Shown here piece by piece: positions 53,910-63,470 of a DNA stretch of 64,000 bases (position 1 is the first letter of the stretch; each line of letters opens with the position of its first letter). The translations under genes and the position numbers were made by a program. The stretch covers positions 62,001-126,000 of the forward strand of contig NZ_LGTB01000009.1 of the NCBI RefSeq assembly GCF_001238275.1. Reading direction: 5' to 3'. The notes under the pieces are model-generated. The model was not told where the DNA came from. It saw only the letters and a list, made by a program, of their open reading frames with translations, and made no database searches. Source of the stretch: Bradyrhizobium viridifuturi. Its GTDB lineage: Bacteria > Pseudomonadota > Alphaproteobacteria > Rhizobiales > Xanthobacteraceae.

Positions 53910-54518
53910 ATGACGCTGATCCAGGAACATAGCGAAACCGACACCCGCGAACGGATTCTCGTGGTGGCGGAGCGCTTGTTCCGGCAGATCGGCTACCAGA
54001 AGACCACGGTCGCCGACATCGCCAAAGAGCTGCGGATGAGCCCCGCCAACGTGTACCGCTTCTTCGATTCGAAGAAGTCGATCCACGAGGGCGTGGCGCG
54101 CGGCCTGATGGGCGGGGTCGAGATCGAGGCCCAGCGCATCGCGCGGTCGGAGGGACCGGCGGCGACGCGCCTGCGCCAGATGATGAAGACCATCAATCGC
54201 ATGAACACCGAGCGCTATGTCGGCGACTCCAAGCTGCACGAGATGGTCGAGATCGCGATGCAGGAGGACTGGGACGTCTGTGTCGCCCATATGGATTGTA
54301 TCGGCAACATCATCGGCGAGGTGATCGCGCAAGGCGCTGCCTCCGGCGAATTCGAGGTCAAGGACCTGCAACTCGCCGCGCTGTGCGCCTGCACGGCGAT
54401 GATCCGGTTCTTCCATCCGCAGATGATCGCCCAATGCGCCACCAAACCGGGCCCGACCATCGACGAGATGATCGATTTCGTGATCGCCGGCCTGTCGCCG
54501 CGCATCCGCGCCAGTTGA
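53910..54518 (+). CDS. TetR-family transcriptional regulator of the efflux operon
   Basis: This 202-residue protein has an N-terminal TetR HTH (TRERILVVAERLFRQIGYQK; TTVADIAKELRMSPANVYRF; FDSKKSIHEGV) and a helical ligand domain ending IDEMIDFVIAGLSPRIRAS. It starts 21 bases after the pump gene, so it is the last gene of the operon it probably represses through the ACTGATGA/TCATCAGT operator at 49516. The TTG at 53889 is a possible earlier start. The inducer is unknown, probably a pump substrate. Confidence 0.9.
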   Translation: MTLIQEHSETDTRERILVVAERLFRQIGYQKTTVADIAKELRMSPANVYRFFDSKKSIHEGVARGLMGGVEIEAQRIARSEGPAATRLRQMMKTINRMNTERYVGDSKLHEMVEIAMQEDWDVCVAHMDCIGNIIGEVIAQGAASGEFEVKDLQLAALCACTAMIRFFHPQMIAQCATKPGPTIDEMIDFVIAGLSPRIRAS

Positions 54519-54554
54519 GCGCCAGGGCTGACGTTTTCGTCAGTTGACTTCGTT

Positions 54555-54634
54555 GTCATTCCGGGGCGATGCGTAGCATCGAACCCGGAATCTCGAGATT
54601 CCGGGTCTGGTGCTACGCACCATCCCGGAATGAC
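54555..54634. repeat. Palindromic repeat (GTCATTCCGGG type), multi-hairpin copy
   Basis: Outer arms GTCATTCCGGG (54555-54565) and CCCGGAATGAC (54624-54634) enclose further hairpins, including a perfect 24-base palindrome at 54583-54606 centred on CTCGAG. The outer arms match those of the repeat at 33218-33260. The element ends 12 bases before the flavin reductase start, so it forms most of that gene's leader. Confidence 0.78.
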
Positions 54635-54646
54635 GAGGGCCCCACC

Positions 54647-55270
54647 GTGACCGCGAAAGACCTGCACTTCTACGAGCCGAAGAACGGCCACGGCCTGAAG
54701 CACGATCCGTTCAACGCCATCGTGGCGCCGCGGCCGATCGGCTGGATCTCCTCGCGCGACAAGGGCGGCAACGTCAACCTCGCGCCCTACAGCTTCTTCA
54801 ACGCCTTCTGCTACGTGCCGCCGATCATCGGCTTCTCCTCCACCAACTGGAAGGACAGCGTCGCCAACATCCAGGACACCGGCGAGTTCGTCTGGAACCT
54901 GGCGACGATGGATCTCGCCAAGCACATGAACGCGACCGCGGCGCATGTCGCGCGCGATGTCGACGAGTTCAAGCTCGCAGGGCTGACGCCGGTCGCCGGC
55001 AAGCTCGTCAACGTCCCGCGCGTTGCCGAAAGCCCGGTCTCGTTCGAATGCAAGGTGAGCCAGATCATCCAGCTCCAGGGCGCCGACGGCAAGAAGGCCG
55101 AGGCCTGGCTGACGCTCGGCGAGGTCGTCGCCGTCCACATCGATAAAACTTTCATCAAGGACGGCGTCTACCAGACCGGTCTCGCGCACCCGATCGTCCG
55201 CGCCGGCCGGAGAGGGGACTATTTCGAGATCAAGCCGGAAAACATGTTCGAGATGGTCCGGCCGGATTGA
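54647..55270 (+). CDS. Flavin reductase / FMN-binding split-barrel family protein
   Basis: This 207-residue protein has the DIM6/NTAB-type flavin reductase core: FNAIVAPRPIGWISSRDKGG, VNLAPYSFFNAFCYVPPIIG, GFSSTNWKDSVANIQDTGEF. Members reduce FMN or FAD with NAD(P)H for two-component monooxygenases or act as independent flavoproteins. GTG 54647 is chosen because family similarity starts there and the bases upstream belong to a repeat. No partner oxygenase gene is adjacent. Confidence 0.85.
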   Translation: MTAKDLHFYEPKNGHGLKHDPFNAIVAPRPIGWISSRDKGGNVNLAPYSFFNAFCYVPPIIGFSSTNWKDSVANIQDTGEFVWNLATMDLAKHMNATAAHVARDVDEFKLAGLTPVAGKLVNVPRVAESPVSFECKVSQIIQLQGADGKKAEAWLTLGEVVAVHIDKTFIKDGVYQTGLAHPIVRAGRRGDYFEIKPENMFEMVRPD

Positions 55271-55286
55271 GGCTGTCTATGTAACC

Positions 55287-55347
55287 GTCATTGCGAGCGA
55301 AGCAATCCATCTCTCCACGGCTTCGTCGCTTCGCTCCTCGCACTGAC
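55287..55347. repeat. Palindromic intergenic repeat (GTCATTGCGAG type), short copy
   Basis: Starts GTCATTGCGAGCGAAGCAATCC-like and ends CTCGCACTGAC, an imperfect inverse with one mismatch. It shares GAAGCAATCCATC and CGCTTCGTCGCTTC-like inner sequence with the 47789-47903 copy. Confidence 0.7.
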
Positions 55348-55483
55348 GCAAGCGGAAACCACAACAATGTGAAATTTCCGCGCGCTGTGATGAAAAACCG
55401 TCACTCGCAACCTCGGGGCGAGCAGTCTAACCTCCCGCGCGCCAGGCCGGATCAACGGCCGGCCAACAGAGTGGGAGGATGCG

Positions 55484-56728
55484 ATGACACGCCAACCGCG
55501 GAGCAATCCAACAGAAGAGCGGCGCGATCCGAACGTTTCACGCCGAACCCTTGTCCAGGGCCTTGCGGTTTCCGCGGCCGCTGGTGTGACGGGTATCGGC
55601 AGCGCTCTGGCCCAGAACGCGCCAGCGCCGGTCGGGCCGCCGACGACAATCACCAGTCCGCCACGCGACTTCAGTCCGCGTGGTGCGCCGACCACCTATT
55701 TCTGGGATCCCGACGTCATTGCGGTCGATCCGTCCTTCAACGACCTGGCCCAGCCCAACACCTCGATCAAGCGCCTCTATACCGGCGCGCTGTGGTCGGA
55801 AGGCCCGGCCTGGAGCTCGCAGGGCCGCTATCTGCTGTGGAGCGACATCCCGAACAACCGGCAGATGCGCTGGTCGGAGGATGACGGCCATGTCAGCGTC
55901 TTCCGCATGCCGTCGAACTACTCGAACGGCAATTCGTTCGACTTCCAGGGCCGCCAGCTCTCCTGCGAGCATCTCACCCGCCGCGTGACGCGCTACGAGA
56001 ATGACGGCACCGCGACCGTGCTTGCCGATTCATACAACGGCAAGCGGCTGAACTCGCCGAACGACGTCGTCGCGCATCCCGACGGCAGCTACTGGTTCAC
56101 CGATCCGCCCTATGGCAGCCAGCTCTATGAGGGCGAGCCAGATGCCGCAGGAGGTCCGGTCAATCCGGCCGGCAAGCTCAATCCGCGGATCGGTCAGCCG
56201 GCCGGCTTCGTGCCGTTCAAGCGCGAACTGCCGACCAATTGCTATCGCATCGATCCCTCCGGCCGCGTCGATCTCGTGGTCAGCGAGGATCAGGTGCCGG
56301 ACCCGAACGGCCTTTGCTTCTCGCCCGATTACAAGAAGCTCTACGTGGTTTCGACCGGCAAGGGGCCCGGCGACACCGGCCCGGGCGGCAAGGGCGACGT
56401 CTTCGTGTTCGATGTCGGCGCCGACAACAAGCTCTCCAACGGCAAGCGGTTCAGCGACTTCACCATCGACGGCGTGAAGTGCGGACCGGACGGCATCCGC
56501 TGCGACGTCAACGGCAATGTCTGGTGCTCGAGCAATGCCGGCCGCGCGGTCGGCTACAACGGCGCGACGTGCTGGTCGCCGGAAGGCAAGCTGCTCGGCC
56601 GCATCCGCCTGCCCGAGGTCTGCGGCAACATCACCTTCGGCGGCCCCAAGCGCAACCGCCTGTTCATGGCCGCAAGCCAGTCGCTCTACGCGGTCTATAC
56701 CGCGACCCAGGGCGCCGGACCGGCCTAG
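55484..56728 (+). CDS. Exported SMP-30/gluconolactonase family protein
   Basis: This 414-residue protein has a Tat-type leader (VSRRTLVQGLAVSAAAGVTG, cut after ALA) and a six-bladed propeller: ALWSEGPAWSSQGRYLLWSD with the metal-binding Glu, NSPNDVVAHPDGSYWFTDPP with Asn and Asp, and KCGPDGIRCDVNGNVWCSSN. The family hydrolyses sugar and other lactones with a divalent metal. ATG 55484 has GGGAGGA upstream. It stands alone and ends in a strong hairpin. Confidence 0.92.
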   Translation: MTRQPRSNPTEERRDPNVSRRTLVQGLAVSAAAGVTGIGSALAQNAPAPVGPPTTITSPPRDFSPRGAPTTYFWDPDVIAVDPSFNDLAQPNTSIKRLYTGALWSEGPAWSSQGRYLLWSDIPNNRQMRWSEDDGHVSVFRMPSNYSNGNSFDFQGRQLSCEHLTRRVTRYENDGTATVLADSYNGKRLNSPNDVVAHPDGSYWFTDPPYGSQLYEGEPDAAGGPVNPAGKLNPRIGQPAGFVPFKRELPTNCYRIDPSGRVDLVVSEDQVPDPNGLCFSPDYKKLYVVSTGKGPGDTGPGGKGDVFVFDVGADNKLSNGKRFSDFTIDGVKCGPDGIRCDVNGNVWCSSNAGRAVGYNGATCWSPEGKLLGRIRLPEVCGNITFGGPKRNRLFMAASQSLYAVYTATQGAGPA

Positions 56729-56738
56729 CTCGTCCCGC

Positions 56739-56767
56739 GCGGGGGTGGCGTCTGCGCCATCCCCCGC
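56739..56767 (+). terminator. Hairpin terminator candidate after the lactonase gene
   Basis: GCGGGGGTGGCG (56739-56750) pairs with CGCCATCCCCCGC (56755-56767) around a TCTG loop with one bulged base. It begins 11 bases past the stop. No T-run follows. Confidence 0.5.
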
Positions 56768-56937
56768 TACCTGATTGTCGCACCTCAGCTTTCGGAACTG
56801 AACGCGCAGCCTGCCGTTAACAAACGGCGGCTTGGCCGCGTCAATTTCGCTTTATTTGAACAGCGAAGTGTTCACCGGGGACCGGCACTTTCCGATAGGA
56901 TTATGCATCCGCGCCGCCGATCCATGAGGACCCCACC

Positions 56938-59205
56938 ATGAGCTTCCGCCGCGATTACCTTTCCAAGCCGATCTTCTCCTGGGCGCGTGGCGTGCTGCCG
57001 ACCATGTCGGACACCGAGCGCGAGGCGCTGGAAGCCGGCGACGTCTGGTGGGACGCCGATCTGTTCACCGGCAATCCCGACTGGTCGAAATTGCTGGCAT
57101 TCGCGCCGGCCAAACTAACCGACGAAGAGACCGCCTTCCTGCACGGTCCGGTCGACGAACTCTGCACGATGCTCGACGAGTGGAAGATCAATTGGGAATG
57201 GCGCGATCTGCCGCCCGAGGTCTGGGCCTTCATCAAGGCCAAGAAGTTCTTCGGCATGATCATTCCGAAGGAATTCGGCGGCCTCGGCTTCTCGCCCTAT
57301 GCGCATTCCGAAGTGGTGCGCAAGATCTCGTCGCGCTCGCTGACCGCGGCCGTCACCGTGATGGTGCCGAACTCGCTCGGGCCGGGCGAACTCCTGATGC
57401 GCTTCGGCACGAAAGAGCAGCAGGATAAATGGCTGCCGCGGCTCGCCGCCGGCCAGGACATTCCCTGCTTCGGTCTGACCAGCCCGGAGGCCGGCTCCGA
57501 CGCCGCCTCGATGATCGACACCGGCATCATCTGCAAGGGCAATTTCGAAGGCCGCGAGGTGCTCGGTTTGAGGCTGAACTGGCACAAGCGCTACATCACG
57601 CTCGGTCCGGTCGCGACGCTGCTCGGCCTTGCCTTCAAGGCCTATGATCCGGATCACCTCGTCGGCCAAGAGGAAGAGCTTGGCATCACGGTCGCGCTGA
57701 TCCCGACCCATCTGCCCGGGGTCTCGATCGGCCACCGCCATCTGCCGGCGATGCAGGTGTTCCAGAACGGTCCGAACTGGGGCAAGGACGTCTTCATCCC
57801 GCTCGACTACATCATCGGCGGCCAGGAGAGACTCGGCCAGGGCTGGAAGATGCTGATGACGGCGCTCGCCGCCGGTCGCGGCATCTCGCTGCCGTCGCTG
57901 TCGGCCGCGGGCGCCGCCTATGCCGCGCGTACCACCGGCGCCTATGCCCGCATCCGCGAGCAGTTCGGCATTTCGATTTCCAAGTTCGAGGGTATCGAGG
58001 AGCCGCTGGCGCGGATCGCCGGCACCGCGTATCTGCTCGACGCCGCGCGGCGGCTGACCTGTGCCGCGTTGAACGAGGGGCATCATCCCGCCGTCATCTC
58101 GGGAATCATGAAGCTGCACGCCACCGAACGGATGCGGATCGCGATCGACGACGCGATGGACATCCATGGCGGCAAGGCTGTGATCGACGGGCCGCAGAAC
58201 TATCTCGGCGGGCTGTATCGCTCGGTGCCGGTCGGCATCACGGTCGAGGGCGCCAACATCCTGACCCGCAATCTGATCGTGTTCGGACAGGGCGCGATTC
58301 GCGCGCATCCCTATCTGTTGCAGGAGATGAACGCGCTCAGCGAGACCGATCGCGACAAAGGCCTCACGGCCTTCGACACCGCGTTCTGGAAGCATGTCGG
58401 CCACAGCTTCGCGACCATGTTCCGCGCCTGGGGCCGCAGCTGGAGCTTCGGCCTGTTCGCGCCGGCGCCGGACGCCGGCGATGCGACGGAGTTCTATCGC
58501 CAGCTCTCGCGCTATTCGTCGGCGTTCGCGCTGTGCGCCGATATGGCGCTGCTTACCCTCGGTGGTGCATTGAAGCGCAAGGAAATGCTCTCCGCGCGCT
58601 TCGGCGACATCCTGTCTGAACTTTACCTGCTGTCCGCCGCGCTGAAGCGCTGGCAGGATGAGGGCCGGCAGAAGGAGGATCTTCCCGCGCTCGAATGGTG
58701 CATGGCATCCGGCTTCAAGACCATCGAGAACCGCCTTGCCGAGATTCTCGCCAATCTGCCGAACCGCCCGGTGGCATGGCTGCTGAAATTCCTGGTTCAG
58801 CCGTTCGGCGCCCGCGTTACCGGTCCGTCGGACCGTGTCGTTCATCTGTGCGCGCAGCTCGTGCTGTCGCCGTCAGCGGCGCGCGACCGCCTGACGCCAG
58901 ACCTTGCTTTTGTCGAGGACGACGGCGGCATCGCACGGCTGGAGAAGGCCTTCCGCCTCGTCACCGCGGCCGAAGATGCCGCCAAGCAGTTGCGTGCAGC
59001 GCGGCTGCATGACTGGAAGGAGGGCGTCAAGAAGGGCGTCATCACCCAGGATGACGGCGAGAAGCTCGCCGCCGCCCACGAGGCCGTCGCGAAGGTCATC
59101 GAGGTCGATGATTTTGCGCCCGAGGCGCTGTCCCCGATTTACAAGAAATCCGCCGACGTGCATCAGTTCTTCCAGGAGCTGGGTGAGCAGAGGGCGGCGA
59201 GCTGA
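56938..59205 (+). CDS. Long acyl-CoA dehydrogenase (FadE-like)
   Basis: This 755-residue protein is of the long FadE type: a normal acyl-CoA dehydrogenase core (DVWWDADLFTGNPDWSKLLA; FGLTSPEAGSDAASMIDTGI; DAMDIHGGKAVIDGPQNYLG) plus a C-terminal extension of some 200 residues. It oxidises acyl-CoA to trans-2-enoyl-CoA, the first step of beta-oxidation. It heads an operon with a thiolase, a FadJ-like enzyme and a thioesterase; its stop overlaps the thiolase start in TGATG. No regulator is adjacent. Confidence 0.95.
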   Translation: MSFRRDYLSKPIFSWARGVLPTMSDTEREALEAGDVWWDADLFTGNPDWSKLLAFAPAKLTDEETAFLHGPVDELCTMLDEWKINWEWRDLPPEVWAFIKAKKFFGMIIPKEFGGLGFSPYAHSEVVRKISSRSLTAAVTVMVPNSLGPGELLMRFGTKEQQDKWLPRLAAGQDIPCFGLTSPEAGSDAASMIDTGIICKGNFEGREVLGLRLNWHKRYITLGPVATLLGLAFKAYDPDHLVGQEEELGITVALIPTHLPGVSIGHRHLPAMQVFQNGPNWGKDVFIPLDYIIGGQERLGQGWKMLMTALAAGRGISLPSLSAAGAAYAARTTGAYARIREQFGISISKFEGIEEPLARIAGTAYLLDAARRLTCAALNEGHHPAVISGIMKLHATERMRIAIDDAMDIHGGKAVIDGPQNYLGGLYRSVPVGITVEGANILTRNLIVFGQGAIRAHPYLLQEMNALSETDRDKGLTAFDTAFWKHVGHSFATMFRAWGRSWSFGLFAPAPDAGDATEFYRQLSRYSSAFALCADMALLTLGGALKRKEMLSARFGDILSELYLLSAALKRWQDEGRQKEDLPALEWCMASGFKTIENRLAEILANLPNRPVAWLLKFLVQPFGARVTGPSDRVVHLCAQLVLSPSAARDRLTPDLAFVEDDGGIARLEKAFRLVTAAEDAAKQLRAARLHDWKEGVKKGVITQDDGEKLAAAHEAVAKVIEVDDFAPEALSPIYKKSADVHQFFQELGEQRAAS

Positions 59206-60488
59206 TGGCGCGACCAGTCTTTATCGTCGACGGCAGCCGGACGCCGTTCCTGAAGGCACGCTCCGGTCCCGGCCCGTTCACCCCGGTCGATCTCGCCGTG
59301 CAATGCGGCCGGCCGCTGCTGGCTCGGCAGCCATTCGCGCCTGATGCCTTCGACCAGGTCATTCTCGGCTGCGTCAACGTCATCGCCGACGAGATGAACC
59401 CGGCGCGGGTCGCGGCGCTCCGGCTCGGCATGGGCGAGCAGATGGTCGCCTTCACGGTGCAGATCAATTGCGGCTCCGGCATGCAGTCGATCGACACCGG
59501 CTATCGCTATATCCGCGAGGGCATCTCCGACCTGATCCTCGCTGGCGGCGCCGAGGCGTTGAGCCACGCGCCGCTGGTCTGGCCCAATTCCGGCGTGCGC
59601 TGGTTCGCCGGCTTTGCCGGAGCCAAGGGCTTAGGGGCCAAGATCGCCGCCGCGCTGAAAGTGAAGCCGAGCTACTTCAAGCCGATCATCGGCCTCGAGC
59701 GTGGGCTGACCGATCCGATCACCGAGCTCAACATGGGGCAGACCGCGGAGAAGGTCGGCCATCTCTTCGGCATCACCCGCGCGCAATCCGATGCGTACGC
59801 CGCCGAAAGCCATCAGCGGCTGGCGAAGGCGCAGAAGGAAGGCTTCCTCAAGGGCGAGGTCGAGACCGCGTTCTCGCGCGACGGCAAGTTCTACGATCAT
59901 GACGACGGCGTTCGCCCGGACTCGACCGCCGAGACGCTGGCGAAGCTGCGGCCGGTGTTCGAGCGCCCATGGGGCCAGGTCACCGCCGGCAATTCCTCGC
60001 AGATCACCGACGGCGCCTCCTGGGTGATCCTGGCCTCCGAAACGGCGGTGGCCAAGCACGGGCTGACGCCGAAGGCCGTCATCCTCGACAGCCAGTGGTC
60101 GGCGCTCGATCCCTCGATCATGGGCCTCGGTCCGGTGCTGTCGGCGAGCGCGCTGTTGAAGCGCAACGGGCTGACCTTGCAGGAGGTCGAGACCTGGGAG
60201 CTCAACGAGGCCTTCGCGACTCAGGTGCTCGGCTGTCTCGCGGCCTGGAACGACGACAAATTCTGTCGCGAGATTTTGGGACTTGACGGCGCGGCGGGCG
60301 AGATCGACCGCGCGAAGTTGAACGTCGATGGTGGTGCGATCAGCCTCGGCCATCCGGTCGGCACCAGCGGCAACCGCATCGTGCTGCATCTGGTCAATGC
60401 GATGAAGCGGCTCGGCACCAGGCGCGGCGTCGCCACCGAATGCATCGGTGGCGGGCAGGGCGGCGCGATGTTGATAGAGACGGTGTGA
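59205..60488 (+). CDS. Acetyl-CoA C-acyltransferase (thiolase)
   Basis: The 427-residue protein has the nucleophilic Cys in QINCGSGMQSIDTGYRYI, the motif WELNEAFATQVLGCLAAW with the Asn-Glu pair, the His in LGHPVGTSGNRIVLHL, and the second Cys in ECIGGGQGGAMLIE. It cleaves 3-ketoacyl-CoA to acetyl-CoA in the last step of beta-oxidation. It is translationally coupled to the dehydrogenase upstream, and the FadJ-like gene follows after two bases. Together the genes supply all beta-oxidation activities. Confidence 0.95.
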   Translation: MARPVFIVDGSRTPFLKARSGPGPFTPVDLAVQCGRPLLARQPFAPDAFDQVILGCVNVIADEMNPARVAALRLGMGEQMVAFTVQINCGSGMQSIDTGYRYIREGISDLILAGGAEALSHAPLVWPNSGVRWFAGFAGAKGLGAKIAAALKVKPSYFKPIIGLERGLTDPITELNMGQTAEKVGHLFGITRAQSDAYAAESHQRLAKAQKEGFLKGEVETAFSRDGKFYDHDDGVRPDSTAETLAKLRPVFERPWGQVTAGNSSQITDGASWVILASETAVAKHGLTPKAVILDSQWSALDPSIMGLGPVLSASALLKRNGLTLQEVETWELNEAFATQVLGCLAAWNDDKFCREILGLDGAAGEIDRAKLNVDGGAISLGHPVGTSGNRIVLHLVNAMKRLGTRRGVATECIGGGQGGAMLIETV

Positions 60489-60490
60489 TC

Positions 60491-62586
60491 ATGGATTCAC
60501 GGATCATGGACCTTCTCGCCGACCGCGTGCTCGAGCTCGGGCCGAAGCCCGCCGCCGACAGCTCGTACAGGAATTTCAAGCTGACGCGTGATGAGGACGG
60601 CATTGCCTGGCTGCTGTTCGATCGCGCCGGTGTCAGCGCCAATACGCTGTCCGCCGATCTGCTCGAAGAGCTCGATGCCATCGTCACGGCGCTGGAGAGC
60701 GAGCGGCCGACCGGGCTCGTGGTGCGCTCGGCGAAAAAGAGCGGCTTCATCGCCGGCGCCGACGTCAACGAGTTTCGTGGCGCCAGCGAACCCGGCGCGG
60801 TCGAGACCGCGATCGGCCGTGCCCATGCGGTGATCGACCGGCTGGAGGCGTTGCGCGTGCCGTCGGTCGCTGTGATCCACGGCTTCTGTCTCGGCGGCGG
60901 CCTCGAGGTCGCGCTTGCCTGCCAGATGCGGATCGCGATCGACGATGCACGGTTCGGTTTTCCCGAGGTCATGCTCGGCCTGCACCCCGGCCTCGGCGGC
61001 ACCGTGCGCTTCACTGAGCTGGTCAACCCGATGCAGGCGATGACCTTGATGCTGACCGGCAAGACGATCGACGCGCGCCGCGCCAAATCGCTCGGCCTGG
61101 TCGACGCCGTGACGCAGGAACGCCATGTCCGCAATGCGGTCAGGGACGCGGTGTTCGGCCGGCTGAAGCGCGCCAAGCCGGGTGCGCTCAACTCGCTGCT
61201 CAATCTCGGTCCGGTCAGGGGCTTCCTGGCCTCGCGGATGCGCAGCGAGGCCGAGAAGGCGGCGCCGCGCAAGCATTATCCGGCGCCTTACGCGCTGATC
61301 GATCTCTGGGAAAAGCACGCCGGCAATCGCTCGGCGATGCTGAACGCCGAGAAGGCCTCGTTCGCCAATCTGATGGTGACGCCGACCGCGCAGAATCTGA
61401 TCCGCGTCTTCTTCCTGCGTGAGCAGATGAAGAAGGTCGCAGGCAGCGGCAACAAGGTTGCGCACGTCCATGTCATCGGCGCCGGCGCGATGGGCGGCGA
61501 CATCGCGGCCTGGTGCGCCAACCAGGACATGCGGGTGACCTTGGCCGACATGAAGGCCGAGCCAATCGCGGGCGCGATGAAGCGCGCCTCAGACCTGTTC
61601 GGCAAGATCATGCGCAAGAAGACCGACCAGCGCGACGCGCTCGACCGGCTGATCCCCGACATGGACGGCGACGGCGTGCGCAACGCCGATCTGATCATCG
61701 AGCGGTGCCGGAAAAGCTCGAGCTGAAGCAGAAGATCTATGCCGGCCTCGAGCCGAAGATGAAGCAGGGCGCGATCCTCGCCACCAACACCTCGAGCATC
61801 CCGCTGCAGGATCTGCGCACCACGCTCGCAACGCCGGAGCGTCTGCTCGGCTTGCATTTCTTCAACCCGGTGTCGCGGCTGCAACTCGTCGAGGTCGTCA
61901 GCCATGACAGCGCCGATGCCAGCCTGCTCAGGCAGGCGATGGCCTTCGTCGGCGCCATCGACCGCCTGCCGCTGCCGGTGAAGAGCTCGCCGGGCTTCCT
62001 CGTCAACCGCGCGCTGACGCCGTACATGCTGGAAGCCATGATGATGCTGGATGAGAAGACCGACCAGCGCCTGATCGACGCGGCCGCCGTCGAGTTCGGC
62101 ATGCCGATGGGGCCGATCGAGCTTGCCGACCAGGTCGGCCTCGATATCTGCCTCGATGTCGGCGACATGCTGCGCTCCAAGTTCGGCGACAGCTTGCCGC
62201 CGACGCCGGCGTGGCTGCGCGAAAAGGTCGCCAAGGGCGAGCTCGGCCGCAAGACCGGCAAGGGCTTCTATACCTGGAAGGATGGCAAGGCGGAGAAGAC
62301 GCCGCTGCCGGAGACCGGCCCCAAGGTAAGCGACGAAATGATCGATCGGCTGGTGCTGCCGATCTCGAATGTCTGCGTCGCCGCCTTGCGCGAAGGCATT
62401 GTCGACGATCCCGACATGGTCGACGGCGCGATGATCTTCGGCACCGGCTATGCCCCGTTCCGTGGCGGCCCGCTCAACTATGCGCGCACGCGCGGCGTTG
62501 ATAACGTTGTGTCGGCCATGCAATCGCTGATGCGCAAGTTCGGCGGACGATTTGCGCCGGATACCGGCTGGGAGAGCTTCAAGTGA
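60491..62586 (+). pseudogene. FadJ-like bifunctional enoyl-CoA hydratase / 3-hydroxyacyl-CoA dehydrogenase, frame broken near 61702
   Basis: ATG 60491 starts a crotonase domain (SGFIAGADVNEFRGAS; VIHGFCLGGGLEVALACQMR; FPEVMLGLHPGLGGTVRF) and an NAD-binding domain (VHVIGAGAMGGDIAAWCA). Within the conserved DLIIEAVPE motif the frame fails; one missing G near 61702 (GAG GCG GTG CCG) turns it into ERCRKSSS and a stop at 61726. The rest (LATNTSSIPLQDLRTTL; LHFFNPVSRLQLVEVV; KSSPGFLVNRALTPYMLEAM) follows in the next frame to 62586. Repaired length is about 699 residues. It carries out steps two and three of beta-oxidation. Confidence 0.9.
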
Positions 62587-63029
62587 CCGACACCCAAGCG
62601 CCCGAAACCCATGTTCACGCGCCGCCGATCAGCGGCAACGAGCCGCAGGGCGATCTCTGCATCCGCACGCTGGCGATGCCGGCCGACACCAATGCCAATG
62701 GCGACATCTTCGGCGGCTGGCTGCTCAGCCAGATGGATCTGGGCGGTGGCGTGTTCGCGGGCAAGGTTGCGAGGTCCCGCACCGTGACGGTCGCGATCGA
62801 GGCGATGAACTTCCGCAAGGCTGTCTATGTCGGCGATCTCGTCTCGGTGCACGCCAATCTGGTGCGCGTCGGGCGCACCTCGATCACGGTGCATCTCGAA
62901 GCCTGGGTGCTGCGTCGCCGCGAGCAGCAGTCGATCCTCGTCACCGACGGCAATTTCACCTATGTCTCGATCGACGAGCAGGGCCATCCGCAACCGATCC
63001 AGCGCGACGGCGCGACGATTTCGACCTGA
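62583..63029 (+). CDS. Acyl-CoA thioesterase (YciA-like hotdog)
   Basis: This 148-residue protein has the hotdog signature MPADTNANGDIFGGWLLSQM followed by DLGGGVFAGKVARSRTVTVA and VYVGDLVSVHANLVRVGRTS. It hydrolyses acyl-CoA to free acid and CoA. Its GTG start overlaps the FadJ-like stop (GTGA), so it is the fourth gene of the beta-oxidation operon and may release CoA from stalled intermediates. Confidence 0.92.
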   Translation: MTDTQAPETHVHAPPISGNEPQGDLCIRTLAMPADTNANGDIFGGWLLSQMDLGGGVFAGKVARSRTVTVAIEAMNFRKAVYVGDLVSVHANLVRVGRTSITVHLEAWVLRRREQQSILVTDGNFTYVSIDEQGHPQPIQRDGATIST

Positions 63030-63193
63030 TGTTTTTCACACGAAAACGCCGTTGATTCGGCGCGAGTGAAACGCGTCGAAACTGAGACCGGAGCGCGGCT
63101 CGATTGCAAAAACGGCGCTTCGCTTCGCAAATAAACCGAGGAACAAACAGACGATGACACCGTTGTCGGGCCGGAATCAAACCGAGGCCGACA

Positions 63194-63388
63194 ATGTCCG
63201 AGTGCTATGTCATCGAAGTGAGTTCACAGACCGCGGGTATCGTGGTGCGCGACACCGGCGGTTACGCGTTTTTTGCCGCCTCGCACCGCTTCCACGCCCT
63301 CGAAGGCCAGATTTTTCGCAATGCACGTGAGGCCGAGCGCGCCGCGCGACGGCTTGTCACTGGGCAAGATCTGCAGCTGGCCTCCTGA
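63194..63388 (+). CDS. Conserved hypothetical 64-residue protein
   Basis: This small soluble protein contains VIEVSSQTAGIVVRDTGGYA and FRNAREAERAARRL. It has good coding character and a position typical of small conserved Bradyrhizobium-type genes. No function is recognised. The 164 bases upstream hold no other gene. Confidence 0.65.
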   Translation: MSECYVIEVSSQTAGIVVRDTGGYAFFAASHRFHALEGQIFRNAREAERAARRLVTGQDLQLAS

Positions 63389-63470
63389 CATGCGGCCACG
63401 GCGGCGCGTCATTTGCGTGCGCCGCGAGAGTCTGTATTGATGCGTCCGGATTCACGGAATATCTCCCCGG

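Noticed and set aside
51291..54434. Very long antisense open frame (over 1,000 codons) opposite the RND pump and TetR genes
   Set aside because: It is Asp/His/Arg/Leu-rich shadow sequence produced by high-GC codon use on the real strand; no domain is recognisable and the sense genes are clear.
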